Of a stretch of 64,000 nucleotides of DNA, positions 1 through 8,782 are shown one piece after another. Made by a program: the position numbers and the translations under genes. The DNA lies in the NCBI GenBank assembly GCA_014695255.1, contig JACJNX010000075.1:1-64000 (forward strand), written 5' to 3'. Positions within the stretch are counted from its first letter, which is position 1; each line of letters begins with the position of its first letter. Below the pieces are notes generated by a model. That model searched no databases and had not been told where the DNA came from. It saw only the letters and a list, made by a program, of their open reading frames with translations. This DNA is from Cyanobacteria bacterium FACHB-63. GTDB taxonomy: Bacteria > Cyanobacteriota > Cyanobacteriia > Leptolyngbyales > Leptolyngbyaceae.

Positions 1-141
<141 letters not shown>

Positions 142-167
142 GAAGCAAAGTCTCTTTAGTCTAAATC

Positions 168-198
168 AGCTCCCGCCGGAAGGATGGGAGCTTTTTTA
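168..198 (+). terminator. Rho-independent terminator after psbD
   Basis: A perfect 7-bp stem (AGCTCCC at 168-174, GGGAGCT at 186-192) is followed directly by a T-run. It lies 27 bases after the psbD stop and ends that transcript. Confidence 0.85.
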
Positions 199-203
199 AT
201 GAC

Positions 204-234
204 TTGACACATTCTCGAAAAGGTATGCTACATT
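204..234 (+). promoter_or_regulatory. Candidate promoter of the small-ORF transcript
   Basis: A perfect -35 hexamer TTGACA is at 204-209. The -10 is less clear: TATGCT at 224-229 has a short 14-bp spacer, and TACATT at 229-234 has a long 19-bp spacer. It lies between the psbD terminator and the 23-codon ORF, so that ORF may have its own promoter. Confidence 0.45.
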
Positions 235-318
235 GAATTACAGATGAAGGAATTCGATGAGTTCCGAGTCTGTAAACCCTTTGAAATGTATCCACTTAGG
301 AATTAGGAGGTGATGCCC

Positions 319-390
319 ATGCCAGATAGTAGTAAACGCTTGGGTCGTCAGGTTAGAGTTAGTCGGCTGTGCGCCGGGGCTGTTCTCTAA
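319..390 (+). CDS. 23-residue small ORF with a perfect Shine-Dalgarno
   Basis: ATG at 319 is preceded by AGGAGG at 305-310 with 8 bases between, one of the best ribosome binding sites in the window; a second ATG at 313 is too close to it. The peptide begins MPDSSKRLGRQVRV, is very basic (Lys/Arg at 6, 7, 10, 13 and 16), has one Cys and ends in hydrophobic residues. I do not recognise it. It sits in a compact unit with a TTGACA element about 110 bases upstream and a strong terminator about 110 bases downstream. It could be a real tiny protein, a leader peptide, or the coding part of a dual-function RNA. Whether it is translated is inference. Confidence 0.5.
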   Translation: MPDSSKRLGRQVRVSRLCAGAVL

Positions 391-498
391 CAGTTATTTC
401 AGACCTTTTGAAAGCAATTGTCCGAACAATTCTTCAATCACTGGACTAACTCGGAGTTCCTTCCGGCAGTCTGGTTTCTAAACTGAAGACCCGCTACA

Positions 499-560
499 CC
501 GCTCTTGTTTGTGAAAGCTGATTCATTCATCTTTCTCCAAACAAGAGCGGATAGTTTTTT
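499..560 (+). terminator. Strong terminator between small ORF and porin gene
   Basis: A perfect 13-bp stem (CCGCTCTTGTTTG at 499-511, CAAACAAGAGCGG at 538-550) is followed by ATAG and six T. It separates the small-ORF transcript from the porin gene, or could act as an attenuator in front of the porin. Confidence 0.8.
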
Positions 561-703
561 AAACATAATTTTCTCAGGTGTAGCTAAAGAGGTACGTCTT
601 TGGAGGGAAGAGCTTAAGACGTGAGTACGGCAATCTGGGGTTATATGGGTTAATCTATTGGTGTAGTCAATAGCAGCCTTATATCGATCCTGTAATGAGA
701 GTC

Positions 704-723
704 TGACAATTAGAGAATTGTCA
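704..723. promoter_or_regulatory. Palindrome in porin upstream region
   Basis: A perfect 8-bp inverted repeat with a 4-base spacer (TGACAATT-AGAG-AATTGTCA) lies 145 bases before the porin start. A second small inverted repeat (ACAC/GTGT) follows at once. Size and symmetry fit a dimeric regulator operator; the regulator is unknown. Confidence 0.4.
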
Positions 724-868
724 CACTGTTAGGGTGTCACCTTTCGTCTCATATAGGTAAACTAAGGTGCAGTGAAAGAGTCGCTCAGCGATTTTGCCAC
801 TATGATGATTTTGATATGGAAGGCGCTGCTAGTCGTTCTATCAAAAGGTGTGAGGAGAACAAAACACA

Positions 869-2734
869 ATGCGTAAGATCTTATTGAACTCGTTGTTCAC
901 AAGTCCTGCTGTCTTAGGGGCAGCTCTGTTGATGTCTTCGTCCGCATTTGCGGCTCAGAAGACCGAAGTGGCTGGACTTCCCACCGTTGAAGTGGGAACT
1001 CAGTCGAAAGCCAATCTTTCTGAAAGCTCAGCGATCGCGCCACTTGCGGAAGTGAAATCGCTTGAAGCGCTGAAGCCTCAGACGCAAGTTTCTGCTGAAT
1101 TCAGCCCTGCTAAGTCTGTAGTCGTAAATGAGTCTGTAAAAGTTGCTCAAGCTGCACCCGAAGCTCCTGCAACAACCAGCACAGACTCGTTGAATCAGCT
1201 TAATCGCTACAGCCGCGAAGGTCGTAGCATGACGAGTGCTTCCAACGATCAAGTGACTTCCGTTTCTCAGCTATCGGATGTGCGTCCCACTGACTGGGCT
1301 TTCCAAGCGCTTCAGTCTCTCGTCGAACGTTACGGCTGTATCGCTGGCTATCCTGATCGTACCTTCCGCGGCAACCGCGCCACCACTCGCTTTGAATTCG
1401 CTGCCGGTCTGAATGCCTGCCTTAACCGCATCAACGAACTGATTGCGGCATCGACGGCTGACTTGGTGAAGAAAGAAGACTTGGCAACGCTGCAAAAGCT
1501 GCAAGAGCAGTTTGCGGCAGAGTTAGCGACGCTGCGAGGACGGGTGGATGCGTTAGAAGCGCGCACCACGACTTTAGAGAAGCAGCAATTCTCAACCACA
1601 ACCAAGCTTGCAGGGGAAGCGATTTTTGCCATCACTGATGAATTTGGTGTTCGTGGAACCGGTGGAAACAACACTGTCTTCCAAAACCGAATTCGTTTAG
1701 CGCTCAACACTAGCTTCACCGGAAAAGACTTGCTCGTTACCCGGATTGCGGCTGGTAATGCAAACGGCTTTACGTTGGCAAACCCTGCGCTACCGGGTGG
1801 AACAGGCGCTGAAGGTATTCAAACCTTCAATTTTGGCAATACAGGCGGCAACCAGGCGTTCATTGACTGGGTTGCTTACTATTTCCCGGTTGGCGAAAAT
1901 CTGAGATTCTACGTGCCGGCGGTGAGTGGTCTTCACTATGACTATGCTCCGACGATCAGCCCTGCTTTAGATGCGGCTGATGGTGGTACAGGTCCGCTTT
2001 CCGTCTTTGCTCAGCGCAACCCAATTTATTTGATTGGTGGTGGTAGCGGTATCGGTGCAACCTTCAATCTCAACAACACCTTCCAAATCAGCGCAGGTTA
2101 CTTAGCTGACAACTCGAATGGAAGTCAGGTTACCTTTGGTGCGAATAATCCCGCATCCAGAGCTGGTCTCTTCAATGGAAGCTACAGTGCTCTGGCTCAG
2201 TTAACATTCAATGCGAGCGATGCGCTGCAAGTTGGGTTAACTTATGTTAACGCTTACCGCCAAGGCGCAATTTTTGACGGTGGTTCGGCACTGGCTTCTT
2301 CTGGTACCTTCCTCGCAAACCGCAACGTTCTGGGGTCAGGCGCTTCGCAAGTTAACGCTTATGGCGCTTCGGTCGCCTTCAAGCTCAGTCCTGGCATCGT
2401 GCTGAACGCTTTTGGTTCCTACATCAACGCAAACTTTGTGGATGATGGTCAGGGCGAGAAAGACATCTGGACATATGGAGCAGGCGTGGCGTTCCCTGAT
2501 TTCGGTAAGAAAGGCAATTTGCTTGGATTTGTGGCAGGTGTAGAACCCTACGTGGGTAATCCAGGTGGCGGTTTACGGAATGATATTCCTCTGCACTTTG
2601 AAGGATTCTACAAGTATCAACTGAACGACAACATCTCGATTACTCCGGGTGTGATCTGGATTGTGAATCCAGGACAAAACGAAGCCAATGACGACGTTGT
2701 GATCGGAACCATTAGAACGACCTTTACGTTCTAG
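869..2734 (+). CDS. Iron-uptake-type outer membrane porin (SLH + beta-barrel)
   Basis: This is a 621-residue cyanobacterial outer membrane porin. Residues 1-29 form a signal peptide ending SAFA. After a Pro/Ala-rich linker, residues about 131-190 are an SLH domain (VSQLSDVRPTDWAFQAL and GYPDRTFRG motifs) that anchors the protein to peptidoglycan. Residues about 195-240 are a heptad-rich coiled coil, and 245-621 a Gly/Asn/aromatic-rich beta-barrel ending in Phe, the usual outer-membrane assembly signal. Family members include the Som porins and proteins named iron uptake porin, which pass small solutes. GGAG lies about 10 bases before the ATG. The gene is monocistronic, with two terminators behind it. 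The iron role is taken from the family and not shown by the sequence. Confidence 0.9.
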   Translation: MRKILLNSLFTSPAVLGAALLMSSSAFAAQKTEVAGLPTVEVGTQSKANLSESSAIAPLAEVKSLEALKPQTQVSAEFSPAKSVVVNESVKVAQAAPEAPATTSTDSLNQLNRYSREGRSMTSASNDQVTSVSQLSDVRPTDWAFQALQSLVERYGCIAGYPDRTFRGNRATTRFEFAAGLNACLNRINELIAASTADLVKKEDLATLQKLQEQFAAELATLRGRVDALEARTTTLEKQQFSTTTKLAGEAIFAITDEFGVRGTGGNNTVFQNRIRLALNTSFTGKDLLVTRIAAGNANGFTLANPALPGGTGAEGIQTFNFGNTGGNQAFIDWVAYYFPVGENLRFYVPAVSGLHYDYAPTISPALDAADGGTGPLSVFAQRNPIYLIGGGSGIGATFNLNNTFQISAGYLADNSNGSQVTFGANNPASRAGLFNGSYSALAQLTFNASDALQVGLTYVNAYRQGAIFDGGSALASSGTFLANRNVLGSGASQVNAYGASVAFKLSPGIVLNAFGSYINANFVDDGQGEKDIWTYGAGVAFPDFGKKGNLLGFVAGVEPYVGNPGGGLRNDIPLHFEGFYKYQLNDNISITPGVIWIVNPGQNEANDDVVIGTIRTTFTF

Positions 2735-2745
2735 TTTGGACTGAG

Positions 2746-2776
2746 GCATCGCTCTGAATTACAAGCGATGCTTTTG
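2746..2776 (+). terminator. First terminator after the porin
   Basis: A perfect 8-bp stem (GCATCGCT at 2746-2753, AGCGATGC at 2764-2771) is followed by TTTT. Confidence 0.7.
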
Positions 2777-2814
2777 CTTCAAGCTATCTGGCTCAGTTCG
2801 GTAAGCCTCATGTT

Positions 2815-2842
2815 AAACCCTGTCAAATTGGCAGGGTTTTTG
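2815..2842 (+). terminator. Second, tandem terminator after the porin
   Basis: AAACCCTG (2815-2822) pairs with CAGGGTTT (2832-2839), followed by more T. Tandem terminators suit a highly expressed gene. Confidence 0.75.
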
Positions 2843-2948
2843 CTTTGCCTCATACAGTGGACAGAGATTGAGACGAAACTCTAGAACGAAGTTTTACAAG
2901 GAAGTTAACGCTATTCTTTCAACGTGAAGGTAAATTTGGAGAATAGCT

Positions 2949-3143
2949 ATGGCAAAAGTGAACCCGATCGAGGTACAAAAGCACCTCAAGGGACTCGACT
3001 ATCCGGCGACTAAGGAAGATGTAATCAAACACGCAGAAAAAAATGGCGCAGATGAAGAGTTAAAAGCGCTTTTAAACGATCTGCCTGATGAGGAATTTGA
3101 AAAGCCAACGGATGTCAACAAAGCGATCGGACAGGTTGAATAG
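2949..3143 (+). CDS. DUF2795 small protein
   Basis: This is a 64-residue acidic, soluble protein. MAKVNPIEVQKHLKGLDYPA, followed by a DVIKHAEKNGADEEL helix and an LNDLPDEEF motif, matches the DUF2795 family, small helical proteins of unknown function. Start is supported by GGAG eight bases upstream (2938-2941). No signal peptide or membrane segment is seen. A strong terminator follows the stop, so the gene stands alone. Confidence 0.85.
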   Translation: MAKVNPIEVQKHLKGLDYPATKEDVIKHAEKNGADEELKALLNDLPDEEFEKPTDVNKAIGQVE

Positions 3144-3158
3144 TTTCTTGGTTTAAAG

Positions 3159-3207
3159 ACAACAAAGCGCTGCATCTTTGAGAATAAGGTGCAGCGCTTT
3201 GTTGTTT
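3159..3207 (+). terminator. Long terminator after the DUF2795 gene
   Basis: A perfect 16-bp stem pairs 3159-3174 with 3190-3205. It is A/T-rich at the base (ACAACAAAG) and GC-rich at the top (CGCTGCA). Confidence 0.8.
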
Positions 3208-3216
3208 GAAGAACGC

Positions 3217-3248
3217 AAAAATGGGTGCAAGAGCTATTGCTTGCACCC
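3217..3248 (-). terminator. Terminator of the hli gene
   Basis: Read on the minus strand, GGGTGCAAG (3248-3240) pairs with CTTGCACCC (3231-3223), followed by ATTTTT. It lies 22 bases after the Hlip stop. Confidence 0.8.
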
Positions 3249-3269
3249 AGCCTTTAATTCTAATTATTA

Positions 3270-3470
3270 TTAGCCAACCAAGTGCAACAAGTCGCGCACA
3301 ACACTATAACCAGCTAAATCCCAAAGCAGGTATGCGAGAAAACCAATCATTGCGAAACGACCATTCCATAGTTCAGCTTGGGGTGTCCAGCCGAAAAGAA
3401 AGGCATTACGGTCTTTTCCATTGTAGGCAGTAGAGATAGGTAAATCAGTCGTACTAGGAGGAGTCTGCAT
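3270..3470 (-). CDS. High-light-inducible protein (Hlip/Scp family)
   Basis: This is a 66-residue one-helix chlorophyll-binding protein. The family signature ExxNxRxAMxGF is complete (E33, N36, R38, A40, M41, G43, F44), inside a single membrane helix from about residue 33 to 56. Hlips pair in the thylakoid membrane, bind chlorophyll and carotenoid, and protect photosystem II assembly intermediates and chlorophyll biosynthesis under light stress. The N-terminal extension of about 30 residues is typical of the longer HliA/B type. The upstream region has a possible -10 (TATAAG on the minus strand, 3503-3498); I could not identify a convincing HLR1 (RpaB) element. Confidence 0.92.
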   Translation of the reverse strand: MQTPPSTTDLPISTAYNGKDRNAFLFGWTPQAELWNGRFAMIGFLAYLLWDLAGYSVVRDLLHLVG

Positions 3471-3967
3471 ATCTAAAATTCCAAACGCTTCATATTTCTT
3501 ATAGTAGTGGTTGATTTGCGATTAGCTGTCCATCCACGGAGATAAAACGTTTCTTTCTTAAGGTAGAGCTAGGAGCCTTGCTCGATTCGTTCAAATTCAG
3601 GTAATTCTAGTTATTCAAATTAGATGAAATCGAATGCAATTGGATAGAGAATCCGCGATTCAAAAGTAGTGAATTGTGAATTTTAGCAATGCAGAAATAC
3701 GGAAATTTCCATCAATTTAGAAATCGTATTCATCACTACGATCGTTTCGCTTAACCTATCGTAAAGTTAGAGGGTAAGAATGACGACGCTTTCAATCTTG
3801 AATTGGTAACTTCTAGCTACATCCTGAGATAGAGGTAAGGGCAAAAACCGAACGCTACAGTAATGAAACCAAAAAATACATTTTGTAGTATTTTGCCTAG
3901 CATCTATTTAGCTGGGAGTTTGTTTCTATCATCGTTTAGTAATTAGTTAGTAATCGGGTTGTGGGGT
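3471..3967. other. AT-rich intergenic region between hli and STAS gene
   Basis: About 500 AT-rich bases hold the divergent 5' regions of the Hlip and STAS genes. I see no open frame of note, no RNA gene and only weak promoter matches. A direct repeat TAGTAAT-TAGT-TAGTAAT ends just before the STAS start region. Confidence 0.5.
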
Positions 3968-4297
3968 ATGGAATTATCAACTAGAACGATTCAGTTCCCA
4001 GAGACGTTAGATGACGCGGCGATCGCGCAATTTCACGAACATGCTGAGCTTGCAATTCATTCAGATGCAGCCGTTGTGCTTGTTGACTTTGCCAACGTTG
4101 AGTTTATGAGTAGCCCTGGTCTAATGGCTTTAGTGATTGTGTTTAAGCGATCGCGGGAAGCAAGTAAACCGATGCTCTTACGCTCTATTAATGAGCGTGT
4201 CAGAATGTTGCTGGAACTTACTGGAATGGAAGAAGTGTTTGAGATTATCGAAAGCTCAGTTGAGGAAAGTGAACCTCTTCTTACTGCTTCTAGATAG
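3968..4297 (+). CDS. STAS-domain anti-sigma factor antagonist-like protein
   Basis: This 109-residue single STAS domain protein has the beta-strand FANVEFMSSPGLMALV, in which the Ser pair precedes the position of the phosphorylatable Ser of SpoIIAA/RsbV. Such proteins bind anti-sigma factors or kinases in partner-switching cascades. The frame is also open from a TTG at 3959, but ATG at 3968 follows GTGGGG and gives the standard domain length, so I chose it. No cognate RsbW-like kinase or PP2C phosphatase is nearby. Confidence 0.85.
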   Translation: MELSTRTIQFPETLDDAAIAQFHEHAELAIHSDAAVVLVDFANVEFMSSPGLMALVIVFKRSREASKPMLLRSINERVRMLLELTGMEEVFEIIESSVEESEPLLTASR

Positions 4298-4317
4298 GAA
4301 ACCTATTAAAAGTAAAG

Positions 4318-4351
4318 AAACCGGATTTAAGAAACTAAATCCGGTTTTTTG
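4318..4351. terminator. Terminator between convergent STAS and hydrolase genes
   Basis: A perfect 12-bp stem (4318-4329 with 4336-4347) ends in a T-run on the plus side. On the minus side an A-rich flank allows weaker bidirectional use. Confidence 0.8.
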
Positions 4352-4352
4352 T

Positions 4353-5201
4353 TTAAATGAATTCGCGGATATATTGATTGACTAATTCAGGCTGTTCTTG
4401 TTGCACCCAATGACTACAGTTTGGAATATAGCGAATTTGAAAATTTCTTACGTATTGCTCGGTTCCATAAGTCAATTCTTTGCCTAATGCTGTATCTTTT
4501 TCTCCCCAAATCATTAGAGTTGGCACATTTAAAATGCCCCAATCTTTTCCAACGATTCCAGATTGAAATGCGTTGCGGTAGTAATTAATTGCTGAAGTCA
4601 AAGCACCTCGTTTTGCCATTGCATCTTTATAGCGATCGAGATCCGCTTGGCTAAATGCACTCTTATTCACTGCCATTCCTAGAAATGCACTTTCTAGCGC
4701 CTTGTAGTCGTCTAATTGAATTAGAAGTTCGGGCAAAACGGGGATCTGAAAGAAGAAGATATACGAGCTTTTCAAAAGTTGTTGTGGTGTTGTGAATCCC
4801 TGAGCAAACTTAGCTGGATGGGGGAGATTTAAGATGATCAACTTGTTTAGCAAGTTGGGGTAAGTGTAGGCAAAATTCCAAGCGATCGCGCCTCCCCAAT
4901 CATGTCCAACTAGCGTGCAGCGATCGTAGCCTAATCCTTCGATTACACCTTTTACGTCTGCGACGAGTTCGGACATTTTGTAGGCTTCTGGCGCTGTTGG
5001 TTTATCGCTGTCGTTGTAGCCTCGCAGATCAATTGCAACTGCTTTATGATCTTTGGCAAATTCTGGAATTTGATGTCGCCATGAATACCAAAACTCAGGA
5101 AAACCATGCAGAAATAAAATTAAATCTCCCTGTCCTTGAGTGACGTAATGTAGGTTGATTCCGTTGACATGAATGCGATCGTGCGTCCAAGTTTCGATCA
5201 T
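4353..5201 (-). CDS. Alpha/beta hydrolase, epoxide-hydrolase-like
   Basis: This is a 282-residue soluble alpha/beta hydrolase. The oxyanion-hole motif HGFPEFWYSW (32-41) and the nucleophile elbow VGHDWGG, with Asp101 as nucleophile, are those of epoxide hydrolases and haloalkane dehalogenases. Asp236 (WGEKD) and His264 (NCSHW) complete a likely triad, and the cap domain lies about 130-220. Substrate cannot be told; microsomal-type epoxide hydrolase is the best family guess. The start overlaps the uvrA stop by 4 bases (ATGA), so the two are probably translated from one mRNA, an unusual partner for uvrA. Confidence 0.88.
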   Translation of the reverse strand: MIETWTHDRIHVNGINLHYVTQGQGDLILFLHGFPEFWYSWRHQIPEFAKDHKAVAIDLRGYNDSDKPTAPEAYKMSELVADVKGVIEGLGYDRCTLVGHDWGGAIAWNFAYTYPNLLNKLIILNLPHPAKFAQGFTTPQQLLKSSYIFFFQIPVLPELLIQLDDYKALESAFLGMAVNKSAFSQADLDRYKDAMAKRGALTSAINYYRNAFQSGIVGKDWGILNVPTLMIWGEKDTALGKELTYGTEQYVRNFQIRYIPNCSHWVQQEQPELVNQYIREFI

Positions 5202-8158
5202 GATCCTGCGGGATGTTGTTGTAGAACTTGTTGAAGATATTGACCCGTGTAGGAGCGGGGATTTTTGACTACTTCTTCTGGTGTACCAACTGCGACAATT
5301 TCGCCACCACGATCGCCGCCTTCAGGTCCTAAATCAACAATCCAATCTGAACACCGAATCACATCTAAATTGTGTTCGATCACCAAAACCGAATTCCCTT
5401 TATCGACTAATCGCTGAATCACATCCAGAAGTTTGTGAACATCGTAGAACGATAAACCTGTGGTGGGTTCATCAATTAGATAGAGTGTTTTTCCGGTGGC
5501 GCGACGAGAAAGCTCGGTGGCAAGTTTGACGCGCTGCGCTTCTCCACCCGATAAAGTCGGAGCGGTTTGTCCCAAACGCATATAGCCCAGCCCCACATCG
5601 ACTAAAGTTTGCAGGCGATTTGCGGCTTGGGGAATGTTCTTAAAGAATTCCGCTCCTTCTTCAACGGTCATACTCAGAACATCGGCGATCGATTTTCCTT
5701 TGAATTTCACCTGCAAGGTTTCTCGGTTGTACCGTGCCCCTTTGCATACATCACACTGCACATAGACATCCGGTAAAAAATTCATCTCGATCACATTCAC
5801 GCCCTGACCGCTGCAAGCTTCGCAGCGTCCGCCTTTGACATTGAAGGAGAATTGACCAGGTTTATAGCCTCTAGCTTTTGCCTCGATCGTTTCGGCAAAT
5901 ACATCGCGAACTACATCGAAAACACCCGTATAGGTTGCGGGATTCGATCGCGGAGTGCGTCCAATCGGGGATTGATCGATGACGATCGCTTTATCTAGGG
6001 CATCGAGTCCTTTGACGGGCTGCATTTCTTTGGGTTGAGGAACCTTTTGCCCAAAGTGATGCTGAATGGCGGGATAAAGCAATTCGTTGATTAGCGTAGA
6101 TTTACCAGAACCCGAAACGCCCGTGACGCAAACCAATCTGCCAAGTGGGATTTCAACATCGACATCTTTGAGGTTGTTACGGTTGGCGCTGCGGATTAAG
6201 AGCGATCGACCATTGCCTTCTCGTCGTTCGGCGGGGGTTTGGATCGATCGCCGACCGGACAGATAGGCACCTGTTAGCGATTCTTCTGAGTTCAAAAGCG
6301 TTTCAAAATCGCCTTGAGCAACAATTCGCCCACCATGCACACCCGCGCCCGGTCCTATATCAACTAAATAGTCGGCAGCTCGAATGGTTTCTTCGTCGTG
6401 CTCAACCACGATTAGCGTATTTCCAAGATCCCGCAGTTTAGTCAACGTATTCAGCAATCGGGTGTTATCGCGCTGGTGTAGCCCGATGCTCGGCTCGTCT
6501 AGAACGTACAGAACGCCTGTAAGACCTGCACCAATCTGGGTTGCCAGTCGAATGCGCTGAGCTTCACCGCCAGAAAGCGTCATTGCGGTGCGATTGAGCG
6601 TCAAGTAGTCCAATCCCACGTCCAGAAGAAACTGCAATCTCGCTTTGATTTCTCGCAGGACAAGATCGCCGATTTGAGCTTGGCGATCGCTCAGTTCTAA
6701 ATTCTCAACTCGATCCAAGCATTCTCGAATCGAAACGCCCGTAAACTGATGAATTTGATATTGTCCCAAACGAACGGCAAGCGATTCCGGTTTTAAGCGT
6801 TTTCCGCCACAAACATCACAGGCTTGATCAACCAAGTATTGCTCTAATTTCTGCTTGTACAGGTCAGAGTTGGCTTCTTGATATTGGCGATCAAGCAACG
6901 GAATTGCGCCTTCGTATCGACGGTGGTAGCCTTTGTTTTCCCGATAGCGCGAATCGACTTCGATCCAAATCGGATCTTTGGAACCATACAGCATGACGTG
7001 CTGCTGCTCTGGAGTGAGTTGATTCCAAGGGGTTTGAATATCAAAGCCGTAAGCTTCGGCAACGCTGCAAATCAGCGATAAGTAATAAGTATTATCTTTG
7101 TCTGACCAGGGTGCGATCGACGCATAAACCGGAAGATTCGGATTCGGAATGATCAGTTCAGGTGAGAACGTTCGATGGCTACCAATCCCATGACAGTTTG
7201 GACACGCTCCATAAGGTGAGTTAAACGAGAATAAGCGGGGAGAAAGTTCTTCCATCACTGCCCCATGTTCTGGGCAGGCAAAATTCTCAGAAAAAACAAG
7301 TTCTGAAGGTTGGTCTTCCGAATTTTCATCGCGCATCAGATCAACTACGGCAATTCCGCCCGATCGCTTCAAACAAGTAGTTAATGAATCACTCAGACGT
7401 TCTTGCATATCGTCTTTTTTCACCAAACGATCGACCACGACTTCGATCGTATGCAACTGGTTTTTATCTAGCTCGATCGAGTCGCTTAACTCTCTTACTT
7501 CGCCATCGATCCGAACTCGCACAAAACCCTCTGCTGCAAGTCCTGAAATTAACTTGCGATGGGTTCCTTTCTTGCCTCGAACAACAGGCGCAAGAACTTG
7601 AAAGCGGGTTCGATCGGGGAGTTCCATGATTCGATCAACCATTTGATCGATCGTTTGAGGTGCAATGGAACGATCGCAAATCGGACAGTGCGGCGTACCT
7701 GCACGACCGTAGAGCAATCGCAAGTAATCGTAGATTTCAGTTACCGTTCCAACGGTCGATCGCGGATTATGCGAAGTCGATTTTTGATCGATCGAAATCG
7801 CCGGACTCAAGCCTTCGATCGCATCGACATCCGGTTTATCCACTTGTCCTAAAAACTGCCGAGCGTAAGCGCTTAATGATTCCACATAGCGCCGCTGCCC
7901 TTCTGCAAAAATCGTGTCAAACGCCAGAGAAGACTTCCCTGATCCTGAAACTCCGGTAAAGACAATTAAGCGATCGCGGGGCAGTTCTAGATCGATGTTC
8001 TTCAAATTATGCTGACGTGCACCTCGAATCCGAATCGAGTTCAGCGAAGTGATTTTTCTTGCAGGGCTTTTCGATCCGTTCGATTCGATTTCGGCTCCCA
8101 AATCAGGACTTAAGACCGGAGAATCGGAGCTTTTAGGTTGGCTAACGCGCTTTGGCAT
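5198..8158 (-). CDS. uvrA: Excinuclease ABC subunit A
   Basis: This is the damage-recognition ATPase of nucleotide excision repair. It has two ABC ATPase halves. The first Walker A is TGVSGSGKSS near the N-terminus, with signature LSGGEAQRIRLA and Walker B VLYVLDEPSIGLH. The second has TGVSGSGKSTL, LSGGEAQRVKLA and LYLIDEPTTGL. Zinc-finger cysteine pairs are present (CPICD, CPNCHGIG, CDVCGGKR, CEACSGQG, CDVCKGAR). The frame is also open from GTG at 8206; I prefer ATG 8158 (MPKRVSQPK), but neither start has a good Shine-Dalgarno. Length (986 aa) is slightly long because of a Ser-rich N-terminal extension of about 40 residues before the first ABC domain. Confidence 0.97.
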   Translation of the reverse strand: MPKRVSQPKSSDSPVLSPDLGAEIESNGSKSPARKITSLNSIRIRGARQHNLKNIDLELPRDRLIVFTGVSGSGKSSLAFDTIFAEGQRRYVESLSAYARQFLGQVDKPDVDAIEGLSPAISIDQKSTSHNPRSTVGTVTEIYDYLRLLYGRAGTPHCPICDRSIAPQTIDQMVDRIMELPDRTRFQVLAPVVRGKKGTHRKLISGLAAEGFVRVRIDGEVRELSDSIELDKNQLHTIEVVVDRLVKKDDMQERLSDSLTTCLKRSGGIAVVDLMRDENSEDQPSELVFSENFACPEHGAVMEELSPRLFSFNSPYGACPNCHGIGSHRTFSPELIIPNPNLPVYASIAPWSDKDNTYYLSLICSVAEAYGFDIQTPWNQLTPEQQHVMLYGSKDPIWIEVDSRYRENKGYHRRYEGAIPLLDRQYQEANSDLYKQKLEQYLVDQACDVCGGKRLKPESLAVRLGQYQIHQFTGVSIRECLDRVENLELSDRQAQIGDLVLREIKARLQFLLDVGLDYLTLNRTAMTLSGGEAQRIRLATQIGAGLTGVLYVLDEPSIGLHQRDNTRLLNTLTKLRDLGNTLIVVEHDEETIRAADYLVDIGPGAGVHGGRIVAQGDFETLLNSEESLTGAYLSGRRSIQTPAERREGNGRSLLIRSANRNNLKDVDVEIPLGRLVCVTGVSGSGKSTLINELLYPAIQHHFGQKVPQPKEMQPVKGLDALDKAIVIDQSPIGRTPRSNPATYTGVFDVVRDVFAETIEAKARGYKPGQFSFNVKGGRCEACSGQGVNVIEMNFLPDVYVQCDVCKGARYNRETLQVKFKGKSIADVLSMTVEEGAEFFKNIPQAANRLQTLVDVGLGYMRLGQTAPTLSGGEAQRVKLATELSRRATGKTLYLIDEPTTGLSFYDVHKLLDVIQRLVDKGNSVLVIEHNLDVIRCSDWIVDLGPEGGDRGGEIVAVGTPEEVVKNPRSYTGQYLQQVLQQHPAGS

Positions 8159-8314
8159 TCGGAGGGCGAAGAAATAGTCCTTAACGATTCTATCGCTCTG
8201 ACTCACGATCGAGTTGATTTGTACTCAGGATCAACAAATCAACGGTCTGAGTTCGTCAATCTTTTGCGGGCGAGGCGCGATCGTAAAGAGAAATGTAGAG
8301 TATCGAAATTTAGG

Positions 8315-8782
8315 CTATCGATTCTTCAGCGCCCGCTGCATATCGCGCTGATCGTCACGTCGCTTAGAGTCTTCCCGCTTGTCGTACAGCTTTTTACCCC
8401 GAACCAGCGCTAGATCCACTTTGACCCAGCCGCGTTTCAGGTACATCTTCAGGGGAACCAGCGTTAAACCTTGCTGCTCTACCTTTCCAACCAGCTTACG
8501 AATTTCGTCGCGCCGTAATAATAGCTTGCGAGTGCGAACGGGATCATGGTTGAAAACCTGACTAGCCGTTTTATGCGGTGAAATATGAACGTTGTGTAGA
8601 AAAACTTCGCCATTACGAACCAGCGCGAATCCATCTCGTAGGTTGACCCGACCTTCACGGATCGACTTCACCTCAGTTCCCGCAAGCTCAATTCCCGTCT
8701 CGTAGGTTTCCAGAATTTCGTACTGAAACCTCGCTTGACGGTTATCACTAACGATTTTAATGGCTTCGTTTTTCTCACTCAT
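8315..8782 (-). CDS. smpB: SsrA-binding protein
   Basis: This 155-residue protein binds tmRNA and carries it into stalled ribosomes for trans-translation. Family hallmarks are the oligonucleotide-binding barrel core with [21 protein letters not shown], the HNVHISPH segment, and a basic C-terminal tail ([19 protein letters not shown]) that mimics the missing mRNA and tRNA parts. GAGG lies just upstream of the ATG. The gene precedes uvrA on the same strand with about 155 bases between, so co-transcription is possible. Confidence 0.97.
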   Translation of the reverse strand: MSEKNEAIKIVSDNRQARFQYEILETYETGIELAGTEVKSIREGRVNLRDGFALVRNGEVFLHNVHISPHKTASQVFNHDPVRTRKLLLRRDEIRKLVGKVEQQGLTLVPLKMYLKRGWVKVDLALVRGKKLYDKREDSKRRDDQRDMQRALKNR

